Shown here one piece after another: positions 37,001 through 61,693 of a DNA stretch of 64,000 bases; within the stretch, counting starts at the first letter, position 1; each line of letters opens with the position of its first letter. The translations under genes were made by a program, and so were the position numbers. This DNA comes from Acanthaster planci (taxonomy: Eukaryota > Echinodermata > Asteroidea > Valvatida > Acanthasteridae). The stretch covers positions 221,160 through 285,159 of the forward strand of contig NW_019091586.1 of the NCBI RefSeq assembly GCF_001949145.1, in the 5' to 3' direction. Under the pieces are notes generated by a model, which did not search any database, was not told where the DNA came from, and saw only the letters and a list, made by a program, of their open reading frames with translations.

Positions 37001-38554
37001 CAAAAATTCCCTGAAGTGCATTAGTAAACAAATACGATTTTGTAGAAGTCCAAGTCCCTTCGCAATAACTTGTATGCATTTCCTGTACAGGCAAATCATC
37101 TGTGTGTGTAAGCACTTGCATTCTTTTGATCTGAGAAACTCGGCCAACACTGCCTCGGTATTTTTGTTTTGACTTCTACATCCTCATCTTATGTTTAAGT
37201 TGATTAGGTGGCTCAGGAAAAGGACCCGACTGCAAGTCTTCTGGGCAGCATACCAGCCTGTGGATCCTCCGATGGCTACCTGCACCGGCACAGACTTCTT
37301 GGACAACTCGCCGTCCAGTGCCTTCTCCAGCCAGTTCTTCCCCGTCTCGGCAACCTCTAGTATCTCAAAGAGGCTGTCATCGATGCTAGCGTTGTTATCT
37401 GCCACAAATCAAAGGTGATGAATGTGCGATGCTCGGTATACTGATAAGATTTTTAGGTATATTTTGACATATTTTGACTTTCTGTCAAGGTCGCACGTGG
37501 ATGTGGACAAAGATCACTGCCTGCCCGCATCCATTTACGGCCTCAACAGAAAGTGTTCAGCATGCTCACGTGCACTGGCACCTAACGGCTGTTGCCTGTC
37601 ATTTCTGCAATTTGGGCATAAATAACAAGGAGCCCTGTGATTGGTCAGTGTGACCTCTAGCGCGCCGCAGCCAACTGATATTTCAACCTGTGCGGATAAG
37701 AATTACACACACATGCACATGTATGGAAACGGCTGAAGCCAATTTCCATGTCTTGTGTATCGATCACAGCCGTAGTCAACCATTTGGTCGCGGCTCGTCT
37801 TCGCAAGTACATAAGTGAATTGCATGACTCTCGGACACTGATCATAAAATATTTGCACCTTTTTCTGGAAAACAGCATGGTTTGGGCCGTTTTTTTCTTG
37901 GTACTCAGAACGAAGGTATGCAAGCTACCATACATAGAAATCTTAGGGGAAATGGAGCAGCATTTCTATGGGTACACAACTAGAATAAAATCCCTGTTCA
38001 TGCCCTGTTAAACATCATGCAGAGCCTACGGCGAAATAGGCTCATTTCTGCGGGGTTTGTCGGACCCCACAGTTCTGGGGGTACCGGGTAGACCCCTTGG
38101 CCTAATCTGAGTGATAGGCCAATTCAAGATAGACACAAAATTTACATTAGCACTGATTAGAGAAATGCTCAAATCTACACTGTAGTCTACAGTGCAACTA
38201 GGCCTAATGCACAACTTGTTTTGAAATCTAAGATAGGCCTAGTTGTCACTGCCTCAGTATAGAACATATGGGGATTCCCAGAAAGCACAGCGAAATGGCT
38301 GGATAACAAACTCGATGTAACGTTTTGTTAACTCAGGCTCTATGGTACCACTGTACTGGCACTTCTACGGTGTAACATTCTTGGGAATTTCTTAATGTAG
38401 GTATGACATAGATAAATTACTATCGTTTAAACTACAAGGAAAACTATCCATTACGTTAGTTTCATTAAAATGCTTCCTAAAAACGGGCACATATTCCCAG
38501 GAAATGGAAATTAATGAACGAACAAAGTAACCTACCTCCCGCAGCACTCGCCAT
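34019..38554 (-). CDS. FUN14 domain-containing protein (FUNDC1/2-like mitophagy receptor), complete
   Basis: Five exons: 38554-38536, 37398-37254, 36525-36450, 35767-35639, 34096-34019 (TAG), all in phase, giving 148 aa (human FUNDC1 has 155). FUNDC1 is an outer mitochondrial membrane protein that recruits LC3 during hypoxic mitophagy; FUNDC2 is a paralogue. The N-terminal acidic tail contains DDSLFEIL, with FEIL at residues 17-20, matching the LC3-interacting YEVL motif of FUNDC1 at the same position. The FUN14 core follows: GGSTGW, GYLFQKVGKAAATAVGGG, a GH(I)KINWKKFEKDVNK block, and a C-terminal membrane segment ending GFLLGMAM. Compared with FUNDC1 about three residues are missing at the exon 3/4 joint, before IGYHTG. 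This looks like a descendant of the pre-duplication FUNDC gene. The intron between exons 4 and 5 holds the 34.6-35.4 kb foldback element. Confidence 0.94.
34249..34555 (-). mobile_element. TTAA MITE, third family (copy B, truncated)
   Basis: Reverse-orientation relative of 10130-10437. It starts with TTAA (34245-34248) plus CCACTTCCTGCC and remains alignable up to about 34555, where minisatellite sequence begins. The other half of the element is missing. It lies in the last FUNDC intron. Confidence 0.7.
34556..35419. mobile_element. Foldback element with minisatellite termini
   Basis: The left end (34556-34697) is an array of about 16-17-base units of the type ACTCGCCCCCTGGCCA. The right end (35377-35419) carries the same units in inverted orientation (GGGGGCGAGTCAGCC). 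Just inside, 34703-34733 and 35346-35372 are inverted copies around TGGCCGGCCC. The interior has no convincing ORF. It lies in the last intron of the FUNDC gene. Confidence 0.65.
35986..36139. repeat. Inverted repeat with 31-base arms
   Basis: The arms 35986-36016 and 36109-36139 match at 29 of 31 positions after reverse complementing; the core is GTCGTACTCCTTCCTGAGGT. The spacer is 92 bases and shows weaker inner symmetry. It lies in a FUNDC intron. The right arm and the bases after it are open on the plus strand and read like a charged coiled-coil (LRKEYDRLAGLRMELKELG) before a stop. Confidence 0.75.
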
Positions 38555-40187
38555 CCTTAATGCATGTAGTGACCTTTGACAGCAATCGCTGATTCAATTC
38601 CGATTCTCTTACACTGTTGACTACAGGTGTTCAAACATCGATACAGCGATTCCCAGACTGAGCCTGGATGGGCACGCAATTCGCGCAATGATGAAGGATG
38701 AAAAAGTGACGTCAGGAAAAAAACAACAACAAACACTTGTAACAATGTCGATTGGCAGGCTGCTGCAGGAGCCATACCGGTATTTTGTGTTGGAGCGAGG
38801 AGGGAGTGGCTTTTTCCCTGTCTCAAAAAACCTGCATGCTCAATGTCACTTCTTGCATCGGCTGCTTGTGTTCGTCATCTTGTGAGGCTGAAATTTCCTT
38901 CCTTGATGTTTGACCATAAATAAAAATAAATACAAATCAAATTTATGCACGATGAATCTACTTCTAAGTCATGAGGCGCGGTTACTTTTAGTTTATTAAA
39001 AATGTGAAAAATATTGATTTTTGTATTCTTTTATCCCTTTTAAATGTTTATGTTCACTATCCTTGAAAATAGCTGGCATCGACTCTTAGATCTAACTTGC
39101 TTTTCCAGTTTAATAGTAATCGATACTAAGTGGTACAGCTGTGCTAGTGCTCCAGCTGCATGCTGCATGCAGTGCCGACCGCGCCATGCGCTGCATGCAC
39201 GATTCGTGTACTGATGCTGTACGGCAGTTATACGGTGCTTGAGGCTGTGATTTTTAGTGATAAATCTGCAGTTCGAGATCATTCTCTCTGTGATATTGAG
39301 AGACAACTTTTAAACAAAAAGTTAAGTATTTGCAGGGGAAGATTTTACATTTATACCCCCTCCAAAGTGACAGTCAGGAACACCAGAATCTTTGAATTTT
39401 GAAAATAACCAGATAACTACTGTACTACTTATACTAGGCATATGGGGCCTACTACTACTAGTACTACTACTAGTTCTAGGCCTATATCCAGTTGTGTATA
39501 ACAAATGCCTGGCGCAATCTCAATCTGTCATTTTAAAAATATTATTTCAGATTTATTTCAATAAAACTGGTGAAAAGTTTGGCTGCAAGTGGGCCTACCC
39601 GTACACTTTGAGTCTCATTGGGGTCTACAGTCAAAACTGTGCCAAGAATTTCAGACAAAAAACGGAACTTTCTTGTCCCAAGGTTGTGCCAAGCATTTGC
39701 TCTGAACACAACTGGATAGGCCCCTAGTACTACTGGCCTAGTCGTGCCAGTTCATAGTTTCAAAGATTTTGCTGTTCCATACTGATTTTAAGGGTATAAA
39801 ATCTTTCCCCTAGAAGCGGCTTAATTGACTGTAGCAAGGCCTGTCGCATATAAAACTAAAAGCCAAGACTACAGGTACACTGTAGGCCTACATTTACATG
39901 GATCTGCATGATTGGTAGGGCCAGTTGGACATTCCCACCATTTGGAGAAACTATTCATAAGAAAAAGGCCATAGGCAGACAATTCACATGATTAAGTAGG
40001 CCCATGGTGAACATGTGAAGTTGTGTTGGGATTAAAATAAGAAAAAAGTATTACACAGTACAATGTAAATAGGTGGTACATTTAAGTAAAAAAAAGGGAA
40101 AGAATTCCCACAGATGCCACTGATTTTCCTGGCAGTCACCTTTCAGCCATCAGAAAGCTAAATTACATGTATGTCCCAAAGTCAAAG

Positions 40188-40295
40188 TTAGCAGTGAAAA
40201 TATTGAAATATTCACTAAGAAAATACCAGCCTCATAACGAGGGTTTGTGCACATGTTGTCAAGCGGTGTCCTTATGGAATTCTTTTCAAATACTG
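40188..40295 (+). repeat. Dispersed repeat, copy 2 (paired with 28325-28450)
   Basis: Same ordered blocks as the copy at 28325-28450. The copies are diverged by substitutions and small indels. Confidence 0.65.
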
Positions 40296-40440
40296 ATTCC
40301 AACTTCAGTATCTCAAGAAGAAATGAGCAAGTAGATCAAGTCAGGATTATTGACCAGTTCATCATGCATACTACAAAAGGCTTTCAGTGTCTGTAAGCTG
40401 CATCAGACAAAAGGAACATTGTTCAATGTAATTTACATAC

Positions 40441-40576
40441 TATGAATGACCATTCTTCATCCCTCTCTGTGGCTATAAATGGATCCTTGTGATTTGCCAC
40501 CACGTCATGAATCAAGATCAACAGAGATGGGGAGGAGAGAAACGCATCGATGGAATGCAGTGATGTCGCTAGTTCA
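40441..40576 (-). other. Candidate orphan exon, unrecognised protein
   Basis: On the minus strand a TTTTTAG acceptor (exon from 40576) and a GTATGT donor (after 40441) bracket 136 bases, one leading base plus 45 open codons. The peptide begins ELATSLHSIDAFLSS and ends in a charged stretch, ATERDEEWSFI. Amphipathic and acidic character makes it look more like coding sequence than its surroundings. I do not recognise the family and found no partner exons. It lies between the divergent FUNDC and RCBTB genes and could be a gene within that interval, a far-upstream FUNDC exon, or chance. Confidence 0.25.
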
Positions 40577-43008
40577 CTAAAAATTTCACCAATCATGTTA
40601 AGATGTACATGTATGTTGAACTGCACAAAAAAACCACCCTCCCTCCCAAAGGTTTTTAAAAAAAGGTCACTCACCAATTAAATTTTTATACATGTATGTG
40701 GCCTTATGTTATAACAGGTCCTCATTGCATTGTGCTAGTAAAAATGGCTATGGCAACCAATGATGCAGCCAACCTCTGGTCGCGAACAGTCAACTAGACT
40801 ATTCCCAAAATACAGTATATGGTCCTAGATCCAACTTGCCCAGTGTTGGGGCAGTGACAAGTTGTCTGTAACCACAGTAAGATCAATCATGTCAGTATGG
40901 CAGTCTTCAAATATTGGAAGGATTAGATCATCATGGTTTTTATCAGTTCAAATCAGTTCCTGATGGCTGCATTTTGTTTCCTATAAGGCGAGTCACTTAT
41001 TCAAGGGGTGTACATTGGTAAACGTGCCAAGCTGGTTTTGCTTGGCCTAATGCAGAAATACTTACCACAATGATATATGAACAGATATCATCAATGCACC
41101 AGCGGGGGGAAACGAGGGGGGAGGGGAGCAGGTCCCTCACGTTTTTGACTGGGGGACCTGCCCCCCACACTTTTTGCAGGAGATATAATTGGGTGGGCCT
41201 CCATGGATTGAGCTATTTATGGCTGATGTCTGATGATTAACAACTGATGGGACCCCCCCCCGTTTGAAAATCGTTCAGCTGCTGGTGTCTCAATGCCTAA
41301 CCAAGGGTCAACCATGTGAAATTATCATGTGAGTGGTGATTCATCATGCCCCTTTCCTCCTGGATGCAGTCCATTACACAAATAGTCTAGTTAAATTTCA
41401 TTCCCTAGAACTAGAATTCCATGCACTTGGAATATTTGTTTGGTTAATCTTTTTTAATGTCTACTTCTCAAGATTTGAAACACTAGTTACTGTTGGGATT
41501 TCTGTTTAGATTGTGAACCCCAAATTTTGTCATAAAAAATTCTCCCGAAGAAACTTTTCTTCAACTGACCTCCAGTACAGTGTACATGTACATGTGCTTG
41601 TACCTTGCCTACTGTTGTGTGCAAAAACAAGGAATCAATAAAAAATTTAAGAGAGCAAAATATAAAAAATTGTGGCTTGCTTTTTTCCTAAAATTGCTGT
41701 CACAAGATTTTTTCCTGAAATGCCATCACCCATTTGCTACATGTAGATGCATATTGATATTGGCATAAAATAAAGACCCCTAAATGCCCTTAAATATAAT
41801 AAAGCCAAAATTAAAAATACAAGTAAGTTTGTATTGGACACAAAAGTGCACTCAACTTACATGTGTACAAGGCATGCAAGGACTGCTTAAAAAAAATTAC
41901 ATATTACATAGGCCCTTCAAGTTTTTCAATGTGTTCATCTGCACTTTAATTTTATAAAACACTTTGCATTCCATCAGTATCTTTTATTGATAGGTACTTT
42001 GGAGTACTTTAACAGAAAGTGCCGCAAAATAATTTCTATTATTATCTTTTTATTATTATTAATAGCAAAGGGATCATCTCACTGGGTTCATCAGATATAT
42101 GAAATCTACAGACTTGACAGGAAGTGGATGAGTCATACAGACAAACATGATAGGTTTTTAGGGATGTTCTCTTGAATGGTATTGAAGTATTAATTACTGC
42201 AAATAAGGTAAAGTTTCTATACATTACCTTTAATGCACAACTGCAGGCTATTTTAATGCACACTGTGAATTACACTGTACTACGTGTAAATCATACAGCT
42301 GTCCTTTATATTTTATGTTGTATGGAGGATTATTGGAAATTACCTTTAATACACATATTTTTGTTTGTCATCAGTGGCGATTTATGAGATTGGTCATTGA
42401 TGATTTACTTGTTGATCAGAAGGGAATGGAGATCCAAATGTACCGACTTCTTTTTGTAGGTGTGTAACTGGTTGAATGCTATTTATATTTCTACTTGAAT
42501 ATGCATCGAGATTGGGTGTGTCGCTGTTTGACAATTGCAGTGACACAACACTTGATTCTGCCACATGTGTGCATCTCAGTTGATCATCGATACAGGTTTC
42601 AGTGTATGTTCACTTATGTACAGTGTGTGATTTGAGTGCTGTGCATTTCAGCACACATACGCGAACTCTGTGTAAGAGGCATACCGTGTCTCTGCATTGG
42701 ATGATACCAGTCTTGGGCTGTGAGCTTTTAGTGCTGTCCATTCTTGTTGGGTGTCTGTCTGTTTGCGGATGAACTTGTAAACAAGGGCCAATGGTAAGTG
42801 TTCATCGGAGGTGCACCTGAGGCACTGTAGGTGTGTTTTTAGCGAACATAATTGAGTTTTGGCAGCTCGTACTGGATTGTGGCGTGTTTGAACATGCGCT
42901 CCGTACATCACATTGAAAATCTTGCTTTTCCTTGACTTCTTTGCAATCCCTTGTAAACAGCAGTCTGCTAGCCAGTTGGAAGAGAGCCTGAACGCCAGCC
43001 GGGCGAGG

Positions 43009-55295
<12,287 letters not shown>

Positions 55296-55671
55296 TAGAG
55301 GGATGGGATATCGCTCACTCTGAACTGCAATGCCCCAGGGCACCATCACCCAGGTGCTAATTGGGGGAGCAGTCTTCACTGGTCTCTAGTGTCTTTCATG
55401 AGATACCAGCCAGCATGGGCCTTCAACCCACCATCAGCGAGGCATTACCACCAATGGTTACCACCAATCTCAATGCCATCTCTGTGATAGCCAGCATGCC
55501 TGCTTGTTTGTGACTCAGTCAAACTCTTGACAAAAGGAGACATTACATCGCTGACACCTGGGGTGCATTCAATACTGCCGTACATGTTTTCATACTTGTA
55601 TGTATACCCTGTGTTGCTGATGGTATTGTTATTTACATCTGGTTATGACACCAAGGATTCCTCAAAAGTGC

Positions 55672-55898
55672 CCTAGGCACTGTAGCTCCCAAGCCTGAAG
55701 AAACCTAGTGGAGAGGAGACAATGAGAAGCAGTCACAGTTTTAGAGGTGGGAGGGAAACCCCTAGGGAATATACTGGGTAAACTCCGCGGAATCAGGTAG
55801 GGACTGAGAGCCCAATCCCCATGTGGACCGAGCCCAGAATCAAGCCCAGAGGGCAGAGGTGGAAGGTGGGGAAAGAACCACTGTGCCAATCTGACTCC
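55672..55898 (-). repeat. tRNA-derived SINE
   Basis: On the minus strand the head has an A-box TGGCACAGTGG (55888-55878) and a degenerate B box GGGCTTGATTC (55847-55837). A conserved body shared with 46634-46776 follows. About 225 bases. Confidence 0.7.
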
Positions 55899-58720
55899 CG
55901 GTATACATGGACATGTATGTACTTGTATACTGTATACATGGGCATAGTTCGGTGCTACTAATTGTGCCCCGGGTCTCAGTCAATGATGATTCCCTTGTGC
56001 AGGATTTTATCTGAAGTGTTTAATACAGTACGTGCATAATTCCCCGTCATTTGACTGGTGGGTGGTTGATAATGTGTCATTAAAATATTTGAATAATTTG
56101 ACATGTTTGATGGCAATGGCAAAGCCTCATGGAACGGAACATTTCATCCGCCACCTCATGAAATTATTCTCACTATTGCGTTAATGTGAAACATTCAGTA
56201 TTCGTATAAGAACTCTAAACGAAGTTCCAGTGACAAGTGTGGATATCCAATTTCATGGTCCATTTGCTCAACAGATCTTTCCAGATCTTTTGTTGAGATA
56301 TAAGTATTGTGAAGGAGTTGAAAGTACATAAAACCTCTGAAGAGCCTGCTCACACCAAAGCACAATGACACATCGTTGCAGTGGCAAGATGTGACTGACT
56401 CATGCTGCCCCCACTCCACTAGAAGGATTCCGAGTTAGGAGAATCAAACTCAGACAAAGCTCTTCTTTTCTGGATTTTTTTATCTGTTTGTTTTTTTTAT
56501 CTTGTGTTAACAGGCTTGAGGGGCTAGTGGTTTGACGTGTGTGATCTTTTGGCGATCTTAATTCTTATCTTTCTGTGTATGATATTAGAAGCGATCATCT
56601 TCAAGAAATGTGATCTTTGAATTGTAGTGAGACTACTCAGATCAGGTTTTGTGTTACCACTCTGCAAACTTTGAATCGCAAAAAATAACCATAGCAAAGC
56701 CCAGAACGCTAAGCAATATTTCATGCTTCAGTGCTCAAAAGCAGCAAACCCCAGTTTGTTGTGTTTCATTACGGATTACCAGTAATTGTTGAAGGGATTA
56801 AACAGGTAAGCTGAGAAAGATGTTGACATGTCAACAAAGCGGGAGTGGAAATCTGGCCTCTCTCTCTAGTGGAGTGTTTTCCTCGGGTGTGGTACTTCAC
56901 CAGAAGCCTTCTCGTCTGCATGACAGCCAGTCATACCCAGTCCAAATGCAGAGAATCCTGAGAGCCATCGTGCCCAGTATTTGCCCGCCAAAAAGCTGCT
57001 TGAAACAAAACTGACTTAAACTTATGTACAAGTACTTGTTTTGTGTCCATCCTCCTTCAAATACTTGGTCAGACTTTTGCACGTTTGCGACCGCTTGATC
57101 TGCCAGGCAGTGCTGCCCGAGAAATGGGAATCTTACAGTTGGTGTGGCATGGACTGTAACGTTCCACATTCGCATTTTGTGCCCCATCCGCATAGCCCCA
57201 ACTGCTTATGTTAGTCTTGCATCAATCAATTCCTGTGGGAAGCCTATTGAGGGATTTCCAGGTTTTCCAGTCACACCTGCAACCAGGTGATAGCTGCTCC
57301 TTGATTGGGATTGATACAGCTTTTTGTGATGGCAGTTTCACTGAAACAACCTTTTTGTACTGTACATGTGTATATACAGAGAGAAATCCATTCATGTACA
57401 TTGTACATGGAATAAAGAGAAGATGGGATGAGTGTGTGACAGGTTCGAATCCAGCCCATTCTGATGAGTTCCACGTTTTTCCTGATACCACTCGGTGTGT
57501 GTGTAATTGGGTAAGCCTTCTCCGGATGAAGCAGATAATTTCTTTTGTTAGGCAAATTAGAACCGAGTTCTGTGCCCGTAAACATTTCGTTCCCCACAAA
57601 ATGGGTAAAATATCATGCGCTTGTCCCCACAACTACAGAAATACATGTGTGCGTATATATTTACCTTACATGTTGAACAAAGCTCTGTGGTGAGGTGATA
57701 GTCCGTGCTCGGGAAACATGCGTACAAATCTTGAGGGGATCCCTTCATGAAATGGGTATCAGCAATAGAAGGACAGCGAGACTGAACATGCATGTTGAAG
57801 GTGTCTGCAAATGTGTGTGTGTTATATTGTGTTGAGCCATTGCTGTGAAAGTTTGCATGTAAGCACCAATTTGAGTTATGGAAAGTTCCTAGGCACAGGA
57901 AATTGAACGTTTTGTATGCACGGCAGCCTAGTTAAGTACACTGTAACCCAAAACCGTTCTACACATGGTACAGCGATGTGCATATGTTGAATGCATTGTC
58001 CAACAATTGTGAGACTAACTACAGGAATGCAATCTGCCTGCTCATTTTACATGACGCCCTGCCCCTCCAACCCACCCCTTCTCGAGTTTCATTGGCCTGA
58101 TACGCAGCATTGTATTACATCGACATACATGTACATGTACATGCAGCAGACGGTGATTGATACAAAGTATTGCCGACACATTTCTCGATACACCATCCTT
58201 TATCAAGACGGAGTAGTCTCATCAATTACCGTCCCCTCTGCAAAGTGATACCCCGGGCTTGGGTAAATACGGCACACCGAATTTGATCGAGTGCAGTTCT
58301 CTGTCAGGCTTGTGCTGAATGCGGACGCGAGCATTCTACCATACCGTATGTTTCATCAAGTGTTGGGTTTCAGTCTGATTCATTTGGTGTATGTGCAGTT
58401 GGCATTGCTCTTGTGTGTTGTTTGCGGATTGAATTCCAGTAATACTCATATATCCAGTGGGATGTAAAATCATAAAAGGTTTGGCAGTGGTTGTGGAATA
58501 TGTTTCTCAGACATGTAGAGTGTGGTTTTTTTTGGGGGGGGGCAAGTTTTATATTTTCATGTGATGAAATTCCTGGAACCTGAGGACTGAAGGAGATAGA
58601 TTTCCCAAAGTTCGTCATTACGATTGAATACTTTGCATCCTTCAAATGGGAAAAAATAGGACAGTCTGTTTACCAAATGCATGCTCAGTGCCGACTGAAA
58701 GGTCAAAGGTCAGTCATGAT

Positions 58721-58924
58721 CAGTGTTGTTGTGGAGACCATCACAAGAGCAGACGCAAGACCACGCACACGACCACGCACAAGACCAGCCACAAGCAACA
58801 GTGTGAACAATGACAAAGGAATTCTTTTGTTGCATTTCAGTTGAATAGCTTGTAACTGGAATTCAGATTGGAGGTCTTGTGTGGTCTTGTGAAGGTCCTA
58901 ATATTGGTCTCGACTGCAACACTG
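58721..58924. mobile_element. hAT-like MITE with perfect 8-bp target-site duplication
   Basis: Left end CAGTGTTGTTGTGGAGACC and right end reverse complemented CAGTGTTGCAGTCGAGACC. Both sides are flanked by the identical octamer GTCATGAT (58713-58720 and 58925-58932). A CAGTG start and an 8-bp duplication are hAT hallmarks. 204 bases, no ORF. A fragment of the same family lies at 24468-24577. Confidence 0.85.
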
Positions 58925-60910
58925 GTCATGATTTGTGCGAGTCCCTGTTGTCAGTCAGTTGCCATTTTTGCCAAATGGTGAATATTGACAAATTTTGGAG
59001 AGGGTTTGGCCAGAAGGAAGAGAAAATTGGACCAGCAACTGCATGAAGACATTTGGGTTCCAAATATCCATTTTGTAGCGAAAACTGTGACTGTTCTTTA
59101 CGTGTACATGTACCGGTAGGTAAAATGTGCCCACTGGAACCCTGTTCGGTTATACACTAGTCTGCCCACTCTGGCAGAGCAAAGCCGTACCAGCAGATCT
59201 ACTCCAGGGGCAATTGGGGCCACCACCCCCTCACTTTCACCCTGAGTTTTCCGAATATTTGAATTTCAACTTTTTGAAAAGCTGAATTAGTTATAACAAC
59301 AGGCTTTAAGATAAGGGGAATTTCACTCAAAACCCAAATGATTTGGGGCTTCGATGGTAATAATTTGTGACTCATCAAGATGTATATCTTTATGTGCCAA
59401 GTAACAGGCCATTGCGGTGTGTTGATGCCAAAATATCACATATCTGAATGACAATACAACATTTGGACAAAAAGGTGCATGGCGCATTTCTCGAGCAAAA
59501 AGGTCATACGTTAATCTTGTTCCTCACAAAGATCATTTTTGTAAAATGAATCAAGATGCCGAAGCCTACATTTGGAACACGGGCGTGTGAGAATTCAACT
59601 TTTAACCTGATTTCAGTTTTTTTGGGGGGTGTAGATGTTGACCCAGAATTTCAGCTGTTTTGTACACCTGGTCTGTACAACAGTTCGGGAACTTGTTACA
59701 TTTCAGCTTTCTGCTGGCTGCTTTCAGCTTTAATTTTAAGTGGCCACTCACACCACTGACTGAACAGAAAAAAATGTGCATATAAATGGAATTATCTACC
59801 TGAAGTTTCATTTTCCTGTTGTGCTCAGCACAAAAATTTACTGGAAGGCAGCAAATGATGTTTTAAAATGTTACACTTGAACCAAAGCAAAGGCTGAAGG
59901 AGGTCATTTTGATGACTGACATTTCCTCTCCCCACTGTAAGTTTGCTTTCTTCTAAGGAATCAAAGCAAAAACTTTGTCGGCAGAGAGCTTTGAAGGTTG
60001 TAGAATGCTTGCCTTGTTTATGTTAAATGGTATGGTTTACCAGATTGTAGCTGATAACTCTTTAGCCGGGCTTTCAGTGTTCTAGCCCCGGTACTGTAAA
60101 TTTCCGCCCTGCTCTTGGGTTCGGTGCTGCCCAGCACGGATTTTCAAAAAAATTAACTGAAGTATTGCTGAAAACGAACCAAATTGATCATATTTCAAGC
60201 TTACAAAGTCACAGTTTTGTGCTATTTTTCATTGTATACAAGTAAGTGAAGACCTAAAAATATATTTCTCATTTTCTTCTTATCAAATCAGCCGCTGATT
60301 GCGAAGCATTATTGTAAACATGACTTCACGATGAAGTAGGGAGAAATCCCTTATTGGATTTCCCTAAAAACCCAGCTATGGGCTGTGAGAGTTCTGCTCA
60401 CTACGCTTGATATAACCCACTAAAGTCACTAAAAACGGCCCTAGCTAGAACACTGCTGGGTTTTGAATGGTGGGTCGCAGATGTTGAATGTTTTATTGTC
60501 CAATTACATTTTAATCATGGTAATTGTCAGAAATTTCAAACTGATGGAATATGATTAAAGTAAATGAGACTCTTAATCACTGAAGGTCCCCCTTAATTAC
60601 ATCGTTGCTTGTCCATCTTCTCTGTTACTCAGTTCATGGAATATCATGATGCGTGCCCCTTTTTGAAATTGCGCTTGAATTATTTATAAGGTCTTTCATT
60701 GGTTCAATAGGCTTGCCGAGATGAACTGCAGTGCTGTAATTGCCATCAGATTTGCGCCCCACCCCCATCCACCACCGTATTTTTGCTTCCTTTTTTCTCC
60801 ATTAATGAGCTTGCAAGCATCTAACGCCCCTGTCAAAGGCTTCTTACACTTGTCTTCTCTGTGGCCTGGGGTGTTTGGTAACTCATAGGCTGCTGACGTG
60901 GCAGAGCCAC

Positions 60911-61010
60911 TCCCAGACAACACGCAGCTGTACACCCGTGTTGGTAGCGGAAGAAGACAGTCCCAGACAACACGCAGCTGTACACCCGTGTTGGTAGCGG
61001 AAGAAGACAG
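60911..61010. repeat. Perfect 50-base tandem duplication
   Basis: 60911-60960 and 60961-61010 are identical 50-base units beginning TCCCAGACAACACGCAGCTG. A third TCCCAG starts the next unit and then diverges. It is recent, or an assembly artefact. Confidence 0.95.
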
Positions 61011-61389
61011 TCCCAGGGAAGCGCCGGCTTGATTCTTTCCCTTTTCCTTGCATTTTGTTGCTTGTAGAGGCAAATGAAATTGTAACCAGTCGCTAAATCA
61101 GCTCTGTCCGATTGAGTTAGCTGCTGGCTCTATGCATAACTTGCTCTCAGGTTGTCTTGGCATGTAATGATTTCACACCTGGCATGATGCAGTGATGACA
61201 CCTATGCACAAGTACCAATCTATGGTTTTGTAATGCCCGAATACCTCCCGCTACAACCATCAGTCTTCACAAACCCTTCTGATGAATCCAGTGGTAACTA
61301 AATTCCACAAAACAAGTCTAAAGGCCTTTTTTAAAGATGGTTTCTTTTAGTTTGCATAAGAGCACTAGAGCAAAAATTGTATTTGTCAT

Positions 61390-61693
61390 TGACGTAAATC
61401 CTGGGGGGGGGAATATTTATCCCCCATCATGTTTTTGTGATGAGCACAAAAGTTAAGTGGAATGTGAAGAATTTTTAGGATTTCCCAACAACTGTTCACT
61501 GAAGTGTTTGCAGTGTCACAAAAAAATTAAAGAACCATAAACATGCCATTGTGACAGACTTGTACATGTAAGGTCCACATTACAGATCCACATACAGATG
61601 TGCATCTTCATCATGAATGTCGCCCCCTATAAAGTGGCCTAGCAAGTCATCCCCCACCCCCCCCCCCAAATTTCCAGCACAGATTTACGCCAC
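61390..61693. repeat. Inverted-repeat element with G/C-tract subterminal sequences
   Basis: Left end GACGTAAATCCTGGGGGGG; right end reverse complemented GGCGTAAATCTGTGCTGG, followed by a run of G. About 300 bases, non-coding. Confidence 0.55.

Larger units (their letters stand above)
38555..42960. other. Intergenic between divergent FUNDC and RCBTB genes
   Basis: 4.4 kb that should hold both promoters and probably the RCBTB 5' UTR exon. Apart from the candidate exon at 40441-40576 no coding sequence was recognised. A (TAC)n run lies at about 39449-39473, and a dispersed repeat at 40188-40295. A G/C-homopolymer-rich element remnant lies at about 41100-41270. Confidence 0.4.

Noticed and set aside
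39392-39727. 111-codon plus-strand ORF with a Leu/Val-rich start
   Set aside because: The hydrophobic run comes from a CTA/TAC simple repeat and the rest has no recognisable pattern.
57442-57452. Perfect tRNA B box GGTTCGAATCC on the plus strand
   Set aside because: No A box or cloverleaf could be drawn around it; at most a SINE remnant.
60911-61010. Repeat pair considered as CRISPR-like
   Set aside because: Two adjacent units with no spacers in a eukaryotic intron; a plain tandem duplication.
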